A stretch of 18,757 bases of DNA from Fusobacteriaceae bacterium (lineage in GTDB: Bacteria; Fusobacteriota; Fusobacteriia; Fusobacteriales; Fusobacteriaceae): NCBI GenBank assembly GCA_900764925.1, contig CAAFPW010000082.1, positions 1 through 18,757 of the forward strand. Direction: 5' to 3'. The notes under the pieces were generated by a model. That model was not told the origin of the DNA and did no database searches. It saw nothing but the letters and a program-made list of their open reading frames with translations. The number at the start of each line of letters is the position of its first letter. Position 1 is the stretch's first letter. The position numbers and the translations under genes were made by a program. Shown here piece by piece: positions 1-7,346 of the stretch.

Positions 1-194
1 CAAAAGCTGAAGCAGCACACTTTGGTGGTCCAGCTCCTCCAGATAAAGATCATACATATAGTATAACTCTTTATGCTTTAGATAAGGAAATAAAATTAGA
101 GGAGGGCTTTTATTTAAATCAACTATATCACGAGATGGAAGATCATATCTTAGATAAAATTACAGTAGAAGCACTTTATAAAAGTGATAATTAA
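1..194 (+). CDS. PEBP / YbhB-YbcL (Raf-kinase-inhibitor-like) family protein, 3' end only
   Basis: The last 63 codons of a gene that starts left of the window; the frame begins at base 3 and ends with TAA at 192-194. The visible peptide contains GGPAPPDKDHTYSITLYALD, which matches the family signature (GP-x-PP-x-x-x-H-x-Y-x-x-x-LYALD) of bacterial phosphatidylethanolamine-binding-like proteins. The C-terminal tail, with a helix rich in Glu and Leu ending ALYKSDN, is where such proteins normally stop, so the 3' end looks intact. Bacterial members are small cytosolic proteins of poorly known role, so I give no specific function. It converges on the purine operon and shares a terminator with it. 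The N-terminal half, and hence the operon context, cannot be seen. Confidence 0.8.
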   Translation, partial: KAEAAHFGGPAPPDKDHTYSITLYALDKEIKLEEGFYLNQLYHEMEDHILDKITVEALYKSDN

Positions 195-241
195 TATAAT
201 ATTCTAAAAAATTAAAAATATTAGATTAAATAGATTATAAA

Positions 242-289
242 AATAAGAGCTATTGTAATTTAAAACTACAGTAGCTCTTATTATTTTTT
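242..289. terminator. Bidirectional intrinsic terminator between the PEBP gene and purD
   Basis: Arms at 242-257 and 267-282 pair over 16 positions with one G-U/A-C position and a 9-base loop. On the plus strand the hairpin is followed by a T run (284-289). On the minus strand it is followed by a T-rich stretch (complement of about 235-243). It therefore fits both the convergent PEBP transcript and the end of the purine operon, whose last stop codon is at 292-294. Confidence 0.88.
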
Positions 290-291
290 CA

Positions 292-1545
292 TTATCTATA
301 TAGTACTCCTATATCTTTTCTGAAGTACTTTCCTTCAAATTTTACTTTTTCAGCATCAGAATAAGCTTTAGCTCTAGCTTCCTCAAGATTATCTCCAAGG
401 GCTACCACATTGATTACTCTTCCACCATTAGTAAGAAGTTTTCCATCTTCAAGTTTTGCTCCAGCAACAAATACCATATTATCTACGCTATCCATTCCTG
501 TGATTTCATATCCCTTATTGTATTTTTCAGGATATCCACCAGAAGCAAGAACCACACAACAAGCTGACTTACTACTCCACTTAACATCTATATCAGAAAG
601 TTTTCTATCTATTCCACTCTCTAATAAGTTTATAAAATCTGACTCAAGTAGTGGAAGTACAACTTGTGTTTCAGGATCTCCCAATCTCATATTGTATTCA
701 AGAAGATAAACTCCTTTAGAAGTTATCATTAGTCCAAAGAAAATAAATCCAGCAAAATTCATTCCTTCAGCTTTTATTCCTTCAAGAGTTGGATTCATTA
801 TCTCAGTTATGAATTTTTCATAAACCTCTTTAGTTACATAAGGGTTAGGAGCTATTGTTCCCATTCCTCCTGTATTTAATCCAGTCTCTTTCTCACCAAT
901 TTTTTTATGGTCTTTAGCTGAGATAAAAGGTAGTATTATATTTGAATCTGTTACTGATAGGATAGAAGCCTCTACTCCATCTAAGAACTCTTCTACTACA
1001 ATTTGCTCTCCAGCACTACTGAAAACTTTATCTATCATTATCTCATCTACTGCTTTTAAAGCCTCATCAAGATTTTGACAGATAAGTACTCCTTTTCCTG
1101 CAGCAAGTCCACTAGCTTTTACAACTAGAGGAAACTCACAAGTTTTTATATACTCTTTTGCTCTATCAGCGTCATTAAAAACCTCATAAGCTGCTGTTTT
1201 TACTCCATACTTCTTCATAAAATCTTTAGCAAAAGCTTTTGATCCTTCAAGAAGAGCAGCTTTTTGATCTGGTCCAAAAATTCTTAATCCTTCAGCTTGG
1301 AATTTATCAACAATACCATCTACTAAAAGCTCTTCACTTCCAACGATAGTTAAATCTATTTTGTTTTCCTTAGCAAATGAAAGTATCTCATCCACTCCCT
1401 TTAAGTTGACATTCTCTCCTTTCTCAAGAAGTTCTGTTCCACCATTTCCAGGAGCACAATATACTTTTTCTACTCTCTCGTTTTGACTAACTTTCCAGCA
1501 GATAGTATGCTCTCTTCCACCGCTTCCAACTACTAATATTTTCAT
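292..1545 (-). CDS. purD: Phosphoribosylamine-glycine ligase (GAR synthetase)
   Basis: Catalyses ATP-dependent joining of glycine to phosphoribosylamine, the second step of de novo purine synthesis, in the cytosol. At 417 aa it has the family's usual length. Visible marks are the N-terminal GSGGREH motif (residues 7-13), the ATP-grasp segment VVKASGLAAGKGVL (141-154), the TGGMGTIAPNPY segment (225-236), and the metal/nucleotide-binding NMRLGDPETQ (285-294). The ATG start is preceded by an AAAGGAG ribosome binding site 17 bases after the purH stop, so it is the last gene of the operon. A bidirectional hairpin follows directly downstream. No key residue is missing. Substrate and pathway come from the family; operon membership is from spacing and orientation. 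Confidence 0.97.
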   Translation of the reverse strand: MKILVVGSGGREHTICWKVSQNERVEKVYCAPGNGGTELLEKGENVNLKGVDEILSFAKENKIDLTIVGSEELLVDGIVDKFQAEGLRIFGPDQKAALLEGSKAFAKDFMKKYGVKTAAYEVFNDADRAKEYIKTCEFPLVVKASGLAAGKGVLICQNLDEALKAVDEIMIDKVFSSAGEQIVVEEFLDGVEASILSVTDSNIILPFISAKDHKKIGEKETGLNTGGMGTIAPNPYVTKEVYEKFITEIMNPTLEGIKAEGMNFAGFIFFGLMITSKGVYLLEYNMRLGDPETQVVLPLLESDFINLLESGIDRKLSDIDVKWSSKSACCVVLASGGYPEKYNKGYEITGMDSVDNMVFVAGAKLEDGKLLTNGGRVINVVALGDNLEEARAKAYSDAEKVKFEGKYFRKDIGVLYR

Positions 1546-1562
1546 TCTCTCTTCTCCTTTAA

Positions 1563-3065
1563 TTAGTGTTTGAAATGTCTCATTCCACTGAATATCATAG
1601 CTATTCCATGCTCGTTACAAGCTTCTATTGATTCTTTATCTCTAATAGAACCACCTGGTTGAATTATAGCTTTGATTCCATGTTTTGCACAAGTATCAAC
1701 TACATCTCTAAATGGGAAGAAAGCATCAGAAGCAAGTACAGCTCCCTCTATTTTCTCTCCAGCTCTCTCTATTGCTTGTTCAGTTGGCCAAATTCTATTT
1801 GTTTCTCCGTTTCCAATTCCTACAGCCATTCTGTCTTTTACTACTACAATTGCATTAGATTTTACATGTTTAACTATTCTCATTCCAAAATCTAAGTCAC
1901 TCATCTCCTCTTGAGTAGGAGCTTTCTCTGTAACAGTTTCATAGTTAGTAGAGAAACTTAAATCCTCATCTTGAACTAGAATTCCTCCATCTACTTTTAC
2001 AAGATTTACTCTGTCCATAGGTTTATGGTTACATTTTATAACTCTTAGGTTTTTCTTAGTTCTTAAAACTTCTAAAGCTTCCTCTGTATAACTTGGAGCT
2101 ATAACTATCTCTAAGAATATTTTTACTAACTCTTCAGCAGTAGCTTTATCTACCTCTTTATTAAGAGCTACTATTCCTCCAAATATAGATACAGGGTCAC
2201 ACTCATAAGCTTTTACATAAGCTTCATGTATATCTTTTCCTACTGCTGCTCCACAAGGTGTAGAGTGTTTTACTCCACAACAAGCTGGCTCTTCAAACTC
2301 GCAAGCTACCTTCCAAGCTACATCCATATCTCTTATATTGTTGAATGATAACTCTTTACCATTTAGTTGTTCGAAATCTTTCATAGCTCCACTTTCAGTA
2401 GTTGATACATAGTAAGCAGCTTTTTGATGTGGGTTCTCTCCATATCTTAAGTCCATAACTTTTTCATATGAAGCATTTAGGTAGTGAGGCATCTCATCAC
2501 CTAGTAAGAAACTAGAGATAGCTGCATCATAAGCTGAAGTTAAGTTGAAAACTTTTCCAGCAAGTCTCTTTCTAGTTTCGAAAGTTACATCTCCAGCTTC
2601 CATCTCTCTCATAACTGTTTCATAATCAGCTGTATCACTTATTACTACTACGTCTTTAAATGATTTTGCTGCTGATCTCAACATTGTAGGTCCACCAATA
2701 TCTATAAATTCAACTTTTTCTTCAAAAGTTAAATCTTCATTTACTTTTTTGAAGAATGGATATAGGTTTACAACTACCATATCTATAGTTTCTATTCCTC
2801 TTTCCTTTATAGTAGCCATATGTTCAGCGTTATCTCTTATTGCTAAGATTCCTCCATGGATTACTGGATGAAGAGTTTTTACTCTTCCATCTAACATCTC
2901 AGGAGCTTTTGTTACCTCAGCTACCTCTATTACAGGAATACTATTTTCTTTTAAATATCTGTATGTTCCACCTGTAGATATTATCTCTACATTGTGCTTT
3001 ACTAAAAATTGTGCAAATTCTAAAATTCCATTTTTATCAAAAACTGATATTAATGCTCTTTTCAT
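1563..3065 (-). CDS. purH: Bifunctional AICAR formyltransferase / IMP cyclohydrolase
   Basis: Carries out the last two steps to IMP: formylation of AICAR with 10-formyl-THF, then ring closure. The 500-residue product has the normal two-domain layout. The N-terminal IMP cyclohydrolase (MGS-like) domain spans roughly residues 1-195, with ISTGGTYRYL (29-38) and DGRVKTLHPVIHGG (59-72). The C-terminal transformylase domain runs from about 200, with RYGENPHQ (207-214) and the catalytic Lys-His pair in VKHSTPCG (K266, H267). Twelve bases separate it from purN upstream and 17 from purD downstream. Its formyl donor is supplied by Fhs, the first gene of the same operon. IMP made here is a precursor of guanine and hypoxanthine compounds, the ligand class sensed by the leader riboswitch. 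Confidence 0.97.
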   Translation of the reverse strand: MKRALISVFDKNGILEFAQFLVKHNVEIISTGGTYRYLKENSIPVIEVAEVTKAPEMLDGRVKTLHPVIHGGILAIRDNAEHMATIKERGIETIDMVVVNLYPFFKKVNEDLTFEEKVEFIDIGGPTMLRSAAKSFKDVVVISDTADYETVMREMEAGDVTFETRKRLAGKVFNLTSAYDAAISSFLLGDEMPHYLNASYEKVMDLRYGENPHQKAAYYVSTTESGAMKDFEQLNGKELSFNNIRDMDVAWKVACEFEEPACCGVKHSTPCGAAVGKDIHEAYVKAYECDPVSIFGGIVALNKEVDKATAEELVKIFLEIVIAPSYTEEALEVLRTKKNLRVIKCNHKPMDRVNLVKVDGGILVQDEDLSFSTNYETVTEKAPTQEEMSDLDFGMRIVKHVKSNAIVVVKDRMAVGIGNGETNRIWPTEQAIERAGEKIEGAVLASDAFFPFRDVVDTCAKHGIKAIIQPGGSIRDKESIEACNEHGIAMIFSGMRHFKH

Positions 3066-3077
3066 TAATACACTCCT

Positions 3078-3656
3078 TTATTTTCTTTCTGATATAATTT
3101 TTGTAATAGATTCAGGTAAAAGTTTATGCTCCTCTACCAAAACTCTCTTTTGTAAAATCTCTGGAGTATCTCCCTCTAAAACTTTTACTCTTCTTTGAGC
3201 TATTATCTCTCCACTATCCACTCCAGTATCTACATAGTGAACTGTACAACCACTTTCACTCTCTCCAGCTTTCAATACTGCTTCATGAACCTTTATTCCA
3301 TACATTCCAGGTCCACCAAATTTTGGGAGAAGAGAGGGGTGAATATTTATTATTCTCCCCTTCCATTTATTTACAAACTCTTCATCTATGATAGATAGAA
3401 AACCTGCTAATACTATTAAGTCTACCTCTTTTTCAGACACAATCTTATCAATCTCTCTGCATAGCTCTTTTTTTAATTGTTTTCTATCTAGTGTATATCC
3501 ATCTATTCCGGCTTCCTTAGCTCTTTCTACTCCATAGCACTCTCTATCACCTATTACAACTTCTATATTACATTGAAGTTCTCCGCTTTTAGATTTATCT
3601 ATTAGAGATTGAAGATTACTTCCTCCACCAGAAACTAATACTCCTATTTTAAACAT
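3078..3656 (-). CDS. purN: Phosphoribosylglycinamide formyltransferase 1 (10-formyl-THF dependent)
   Basis: Transfers the formyl group of 10-formyl-THF to GAR in step 3 of purine synthesis. The 192-aa protein shows the N-terminal substrate loop VLVSGGGSNLQSL (6-18) and the catalytic triad typical of the family: Asn104 and His106 in NIHPSLLPKF, and Asp147 in DTGVDSGE. The ATG overlaps the purM stop by 13 bases, and a purine-rich ribosome binding stretch (GGGAGAAAAGGGA) lies inside the purM end, which suggests translational coupling. The ATP- and formate-dependent PurT alternative is absent here, so GAR formylation would rely on Fhs-derived folate. Confidence 0.96.
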   Translation of the reverse strand: MFKIGVLVSGGGSNLQSLIDKSKSGELQCNIEVVIGDRECYGVERAKEAGIDGYTLDRKQLKKELCREIDKIVSEKEVDLIVLAGFLSIIDEEFVNKWKGRIINIHPSLLPKFGGPGMYGIKVHEAVLKAGESESGCTVHYVDTGVDSGEIIAQRRVKVLEGDTPEILQKRVLVEEHKLLPESITKIISERK

Positions 3657-4645
3657 AGTCCCTTTTCTCCCTTTTGAACATATCCTATTTCAAAAGCTTC
3701 CTCTCCATGTTTTGCAAGTTCCTCTATAACTCCATCTTTATCTTTAGGATCTACTACTAATACAAAACCTACTCCCATGTTGAAAGTTCCAAACATCTCA
3801 TCTTCAGGAATATCTCCCTCTTTTTGAATATATTTGAAAATATCTAGTACTCTTAATTTTTCTTTTAATACAACTGGTTGATGTCCTTCACTAATTGTTC
3901 TAGGAAGATTTTCAGGTAATCCTCCTCCTGTTATATGAGCCATACCTTTTACATTATATTTCTCTAATACAGCAAGTACTGGTTTTACATATATTTTTGT
4001 AGGTGTAAGTAGTGTTTCACTGATAGGTTTTCCATTGTATTCTTTTGTATAATCAGTTATTACTTTTCTTACTAATGAGAATCCATTACTATGTACTCCA
4101 GAAGATGGTATAGCTATTAAGATATCTCCTTCAGAAGTTGTACTTCCATTTACTATTTTAGATTTTTCTACTGCTCCTACACAGAATCCAGCTATATCAT
4201 AATCTCCTACTTTGTAGAATCCTGGCATTTCTGCTGTTTCTCCACCTATAAGGGCAGCACCTGCTTGATAACATCCTTCTGCTACTCCAGAAACTAATTC
4301 AGCTGCTACTTCAGCATCTAATTTTCCACAAGCTAGGTAATCTAAAAAGAATATTGGTTTTGCTCCATGACAAAGTACATCGTTTACACACATAGCTACA
4401 GCATCTATTCCTACTGTATCATATTTTTTTGTAGTAAGAGCTATCTCTAATTTTGTTCCTACTCCATCAGTTCCAGAAACTAATACAGGATTTTCATATT
4501 TTCCTAACTCATACATAGCTCCAAAACTTCCAAGTCCATTTAATACGTTGCTATTCATAGTTTTAGCAACAGCTTTTTTCATAAGCTCTACTGCTCTGTA
4601 TCCTTCCTCTTTATCTACTCCAGCCTCTTTATACGAAATTGCCAT
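3644..4645 (-). CDS. purM: Phosphoribosylformylglycinamidine cyclo-ligase (AIR synthetase)
   Basis: Closes the imidazole ring, converting FGAM to AIR with ATP (step 5). The product is 333 aa beginning MAISYKEAGVD, with the ATP/phosphate-binding stretch GTDGVGTKLEIA near residues 58-69 and ITGGGLPENLPR in the C-terminal half, as in other PurM/PurL-superfamily enzymes. The frame opens at a TTG four codons earlier (4657), but that TTG is part of the ribosome binding site TTGGAGGAAAAAATG. I therefore place the start at the ATG at 4645-4643. The stop TAG lies inside purN (13-base overlap). It follows purF after about 26 bases. Confidence 0.95.
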   Translation of the reverse strand: MAISYKEAGVDKEEGYRAVELMKKAVAKTMNSNVLNGLGSFGAMYELGKYENPVLVSGTDGVGTKLEIALTTKKYDTVGIDAVAMCVNDVLCHGAKPIFFLDYLACGKLDAEVAAELVSGVAEGCYQAGAALIGGETAEMPGFYKVGDYDIAGFCVGAVEKSKIVNGSTTSEGDILIAIPSSGVHSNGFSLVRKVITDYTKEYNGKPISETLLTPTKIYVKPVLAVLEKYNVKGMAHITGGGLPENLPRTISEGHQPVVLKEKLRVLDIFKYIQKEGDIPEDEMFGTFNMGVGFVLVVDPKDKDGVIEELAKHGEEAFEIGYVQKGEKGLCLK

Positions 4646-4671
4646 TTTTTCCTCCAAAAATTAAATTATTT

Positions 4672-6072
4672 TTACTCCTCTGTTGGTGTATCTACTGGAT
4701 ACTCTCCATTGAAACATCCTACGCAATAATCACAACCTTTTAGTGATTTTAACATATTTTCCATTGACAGATAATCCAATGTATCTGCATTTATCTCTTT
4801 TCTTATCTCTTCTACTGATAATCTAGCTGCTATTAGCTCCTCTCTATGAGCTGTATCTATTCCAAAATAACAAGAGTGTTTAACTGCTGGTGAAGCTGAA
4901 CGGAAGTGTACCTCCTTAGCTCCAGCTCTTCTTATTATTTCAATAAGTATTTTACTTGTAGTTCCTCTAACAAGTGAATCATCTATTATTACTACTCTCT
5001 TTCCTTCTAAGTTTACTTTTAATGGATTTAATTTTACCATTACAGCTTGTTCTCTTAGAGCTTGAGTTGGTTTTATAAATGTTCTTCCTATGTATTTATT
5101 TTTTATAAGTCCTACTGCATATGGGATTCCACTCTCTTCTGCATAACCGATAGCTGCTGGTATTCCCGAATCTGGTACTCCTATTACTACATCAGCATCT
5201 ACTTTCATCTGTCTGGCTAGTAATCTTCCAGCTTCTACCCTTGACTCATATACATTTAACCCATCTATAACACTATCAGGTCTTGCAAAGTAGATGTGCT
5301 CAAATGAACATGGAGCTTTTTTATTATTTTCTGAGTATTTTATAGATTTTACTCCATTCTCATCTATTATTACCATCTCTCCTGGTTGGATATCTCTTAT
5401 TAAACTTCCACCAATAGCATCAATAGCACAAGACTCAGAAGCTAATATATAGTCTCCATTAGCATTAGTTCCTAAGCAAAGTGGTCTGATTCCATAAGGG
5501 TCTCTAACTCCTACTAACTTATTTCCAGCTAATATTACTAAAGCGTATGCTCCTTTTATTGCTCCAACTGTACTTCTGATAGCATCTTCAACACTTCCAT
5601 TAGCTTTTCTAGCTATCATCTTTATGATAACTTCTGAATCTATTGTAGTGTTAAATGTAGAACCTCCATCTTCTAATAGTTCTCTTATTATCTTAGCATT
5701 AGTAAGATTTCCATTGTGAGCTACTGCTATTTGTCCTAACTTATATCTACTCTCAAGAGGCTGAGCATTCTCAAGTTTGCTCGCCCCTGTAGTTGAGTAT
5801 CTAACATGACCTATTGCTGCGTTTCCTACAAGATTACCTAAAGTTTCTGGTGTAAAAACATCAGCTGTAAGTCCCATTCCTTTATATGTAACTATCTCTC
5901 CAAAATTAGAAACAGATATACCCGCACTCTCTTGACCTCTATGTTGAAGAGCATATAGTCCGTAATAAGTGATTTGAGCTACCTCATTTATTTCTTTTGA
6001 GTATATTCCAAATACTCCGCACTCCTCTTCCATTTTATCTTTAGCCATTAGAATTTCTGTGCAGTTCATCAT
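4672..6072 (-). CDS. purF: Amidophosphoribosyltransferase, Fe-S (Bacillus-type) class with propeptide
   Basis: Commits PRPP to purine synthesis by making phosphoribosylamine from glutamine. The N-terminal nucleophile glutaminase domain has Cys18 in EECGVFGIY, which family knowledge says is exposed by propeptide cleavage. The phosphoribosyltransferase domain carries the PRPP loop VVIIDDSLVRGTTS (360-373). Cys255, Cys401 and the C447-x2-C450-x2-C453 cluster match the 4Fe-4S class of Bacillus subtilis, not the E. coli class. The ATG overlaps the purC stop (TAATG), suggesting coupled translation, and is immediately followed by a second ATG. Later in-frame ATGs (residues 9 and 14) lack a ribosome binding site. 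Length 466 aa is usual. Confidence 0.96.
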   Translation of the reverse strand: MMNCTEILMAKDKMEEECGVFGIYSKEINEVAQITYYGLYALQHRGQESAGISVSNFGEIVTYKGMGLTADVFTPETLGNLVGNAAIGHVRYSTTGASKLENAQPLESRYKLGQIAVAHNGNLTNAKIIRELLEDGGSTFNTTIDSEVIIKMIARKANGSVEDAIRSTVGAIKGAYALVILAGNKLVGVRDPYGIRPLCLGTNANGDYILASESCAIDAIGGSLIRDIQPGEMVIIDENGVKSIKYSENNKKAPCSFEHIYFARPDSVIDGLNVYESRVEAGRLLARQMKVDADVVIGVPDSGIPAAIGYAEESGIPYAVGLIKNKYIGRTFIKPTQALREQAVMVKLNPLKVNLEGKRVVIIDDSLVRGTTSKILIEIIRRAGAKEVHFRSASPAVKHSCYFGIDTAHREELIAARLSVEEIRKEINADTLDYLSMENMLKSLKGCDYCVGCFNGEYPVDTPTEE

Positions 6073-6785
6073 TAAGCCCCCAATCTCTTTAATACTTCTA
6101 TATAAGCCTCTTCTATTCCACCAAGGTCTCTTCTAAATCTATCTTTATCTAATTTTTTACCTGTTTCCTTATCCCATAATCTACAAGTATCTGGAGTGAT
6201 CTCATCTGCTAGTAAGATTTCTCCTTTTGAGTTTTTACCAAACTCTATTTTGAAGTCTACTAAAGTGATTCCTGTTTTATCAAAAGCATCTTTTAATAGA
6301 TCGTTAATTTTTCCTGTAATTCTGTAGATTTCTGCTAACTCTTCATAAGTACAAAGTCCTAATGCTACTGCATGGTGATCGTTGATTAATGGATCTCCAT
6401 AAGCGTCATTTTTGTAGCAGATTTCAAATATAGTATTTGTTGGTTTTGTTCCTTCTGGAATTCCAACTCTTGCTGCCATTGATCCAGCTATAACGTTTCT
6501 TACTATTACTTCTAATGGGAATATTTTTACTTTTTGACAAAGTTGATCTCTATCATTTAATACATCTACTAAGTGAGTTTTTATTCCATTTTTTTCTAAC
6601 ATTCTAAATAGTGTAGCTGTTATTCTGTTGTTCATTACACCTTTATTTTCAATAGTTCCTTTTTTAGCTCCGTTTCCTGCTGTTGCATCATCTTTATAGT
6701 GAATTATTACTAAGTTCTCATCTGTTGTTGAATATACTTGTTTAGCTTTTCCTTCATAAATAAAATCTTTTTTTTCTACTGACAT
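6072..6785 (-). CDS. purC: SAICAR synthetase
   Basis: Joins CAIR and aspartate using ATP to give SAICAR (step 7). The 237-aa product has FIYEGKAKQVYST (8-20), DDATAGNGAKKGTI (32-45), the conserved EVIVRNVIAGS (92-102), and DEITPDTCRLWD (194-205), all standard for PurC. An AGGAGG ribosome binding site sits 7 bases before the ATG. It is separated from purE by 67 AT-rich bases in which I see no convincing terminator or promoter. It overlaps purF by one base. PurB, which acts on its product, is not in this window. Confidence 0.97.
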   Translation of the reverse strand: MSVEKKDFIYEGKAKQVYSTTDENLVIIHYKDDATAGNGAKKGTIENKGVMNNRITATLFRMLEKNGIKTHLVDVLNDRDQLCQKVKIFPLEVIVRNVIAGSMAARVGIPEGTKPTNTIFEICYKNDAYGDPLINDHHAVALGLCTYEELAEIYRITGKINDLLKDAFDKTGITLVDFKIEFGKNSKGEILLADEITPDTCRLWDKETGKKLDKDRFRRDLGGIEEAYIEVLKRLGA

Positions 6786-6852
6786 TTTAATTCCTCCTGA
6801 GATACTTTTAATATTTTTATACTTTAATTTCTTTTTTATTGAAGTTTAAATT

Positions 6853-7332
6853 TTAAAGTTCTACTCCTGTTTCGTTATCAGCTATAAACTTAGCTTTCAT
6901 ATTTTTTCTAAACTCTCTTAACTTTTCTTGTAATTCTGGAGATTTTAATGAAAGCATTTGTACAGCTAACATTCCAGCGTTGTATGAGTTATTTACTCCA
7001 ACAGTTGCAACTGGAATAGATTTTGGCATCTGTACTATTGATAGTAGTGCGTCCATTCCATTAAAAGCTGCTTCAATTGGTACCCCTATTACAGGTAGTA
7101 TAGTTTTTGAAGCTATAACTCCTGGTAAGTGAGCTGCAAGTCCAGCTCCAGCTATAATAACTTCATATCCTTCTATTTCTAATTTTTCTAAAGTCTCTTC
7201 TAATTTTTCAGGTACTCTATGAGCTGATAAGACATGAGCTGAATACTCTATTCCAAACTCTTTTAAGCAATTAGCTGCTCCTCTCATCTTCTCTGTATCT
7301 GATTTACTTCCAAAAATAATAGCTACTTTCAT
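6853..7332 (-). CDS. purE: N5-carboxyaminoimidazole ribonucleotide mutase (class I-type PurE)
   Basis: Rearranges N5-CAIR to CAIR (class I) in purine step 6. The 159-aa product has the phosphate-binding FGSKSD (7-12), SAHRVPE with the predicted catalytic His38, and AGAGLAAHLPG (61-71). These match the class I pattern (SAHR-x-P, AGAG-x-AAHLPG), not the Treponema-like class II pattern (SAHKTA, AGRSNALSG). The frame opens at a TTG at 7344, but this TTG is part of the ribosome binding site TTGGGAGGAACAATG, so I start at the ATG at 7332-7330. It follows purL after 14 bases. No PurK is present next to it, although class I PurE normally needs PurK to make its substrate. Confidence 0.94.
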   Translation of the reverse strand: MKVAIIFGSKSDTEKMRGAANCLKEFGIEYSAHVLSAHRVPEKLEETLEKLEIEGYEVIIAGAGLAAHLPGVIASKTILPVIGVPIEAAFNGMDALLSIVQMPKSIPVATVGVNNSYNAGMLAVQMLSLKSPELQEKLREFRKNMKAKFIADNETGVEL

Positions 7333-7346
7333 TGTTCCTCCCAATA

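Noticed and set aside
1659..1914. Open frames on the plus strand inside purH, and similar antisense frames in purD, purN, purL, fhs, aroC and the HAD gene
   Set aside because: They are mirror frames of strongly conserved enzymes, with no ribosome binding sites and Ser/Phe-rich low-complexity translations.
6786..6852. Internal promoter or terminator between purE and purC
   Set aside because: The 67 bases are AT-rich with short palindromic A/T runs, but no -35/-10 pair or stable hairpin stands out.
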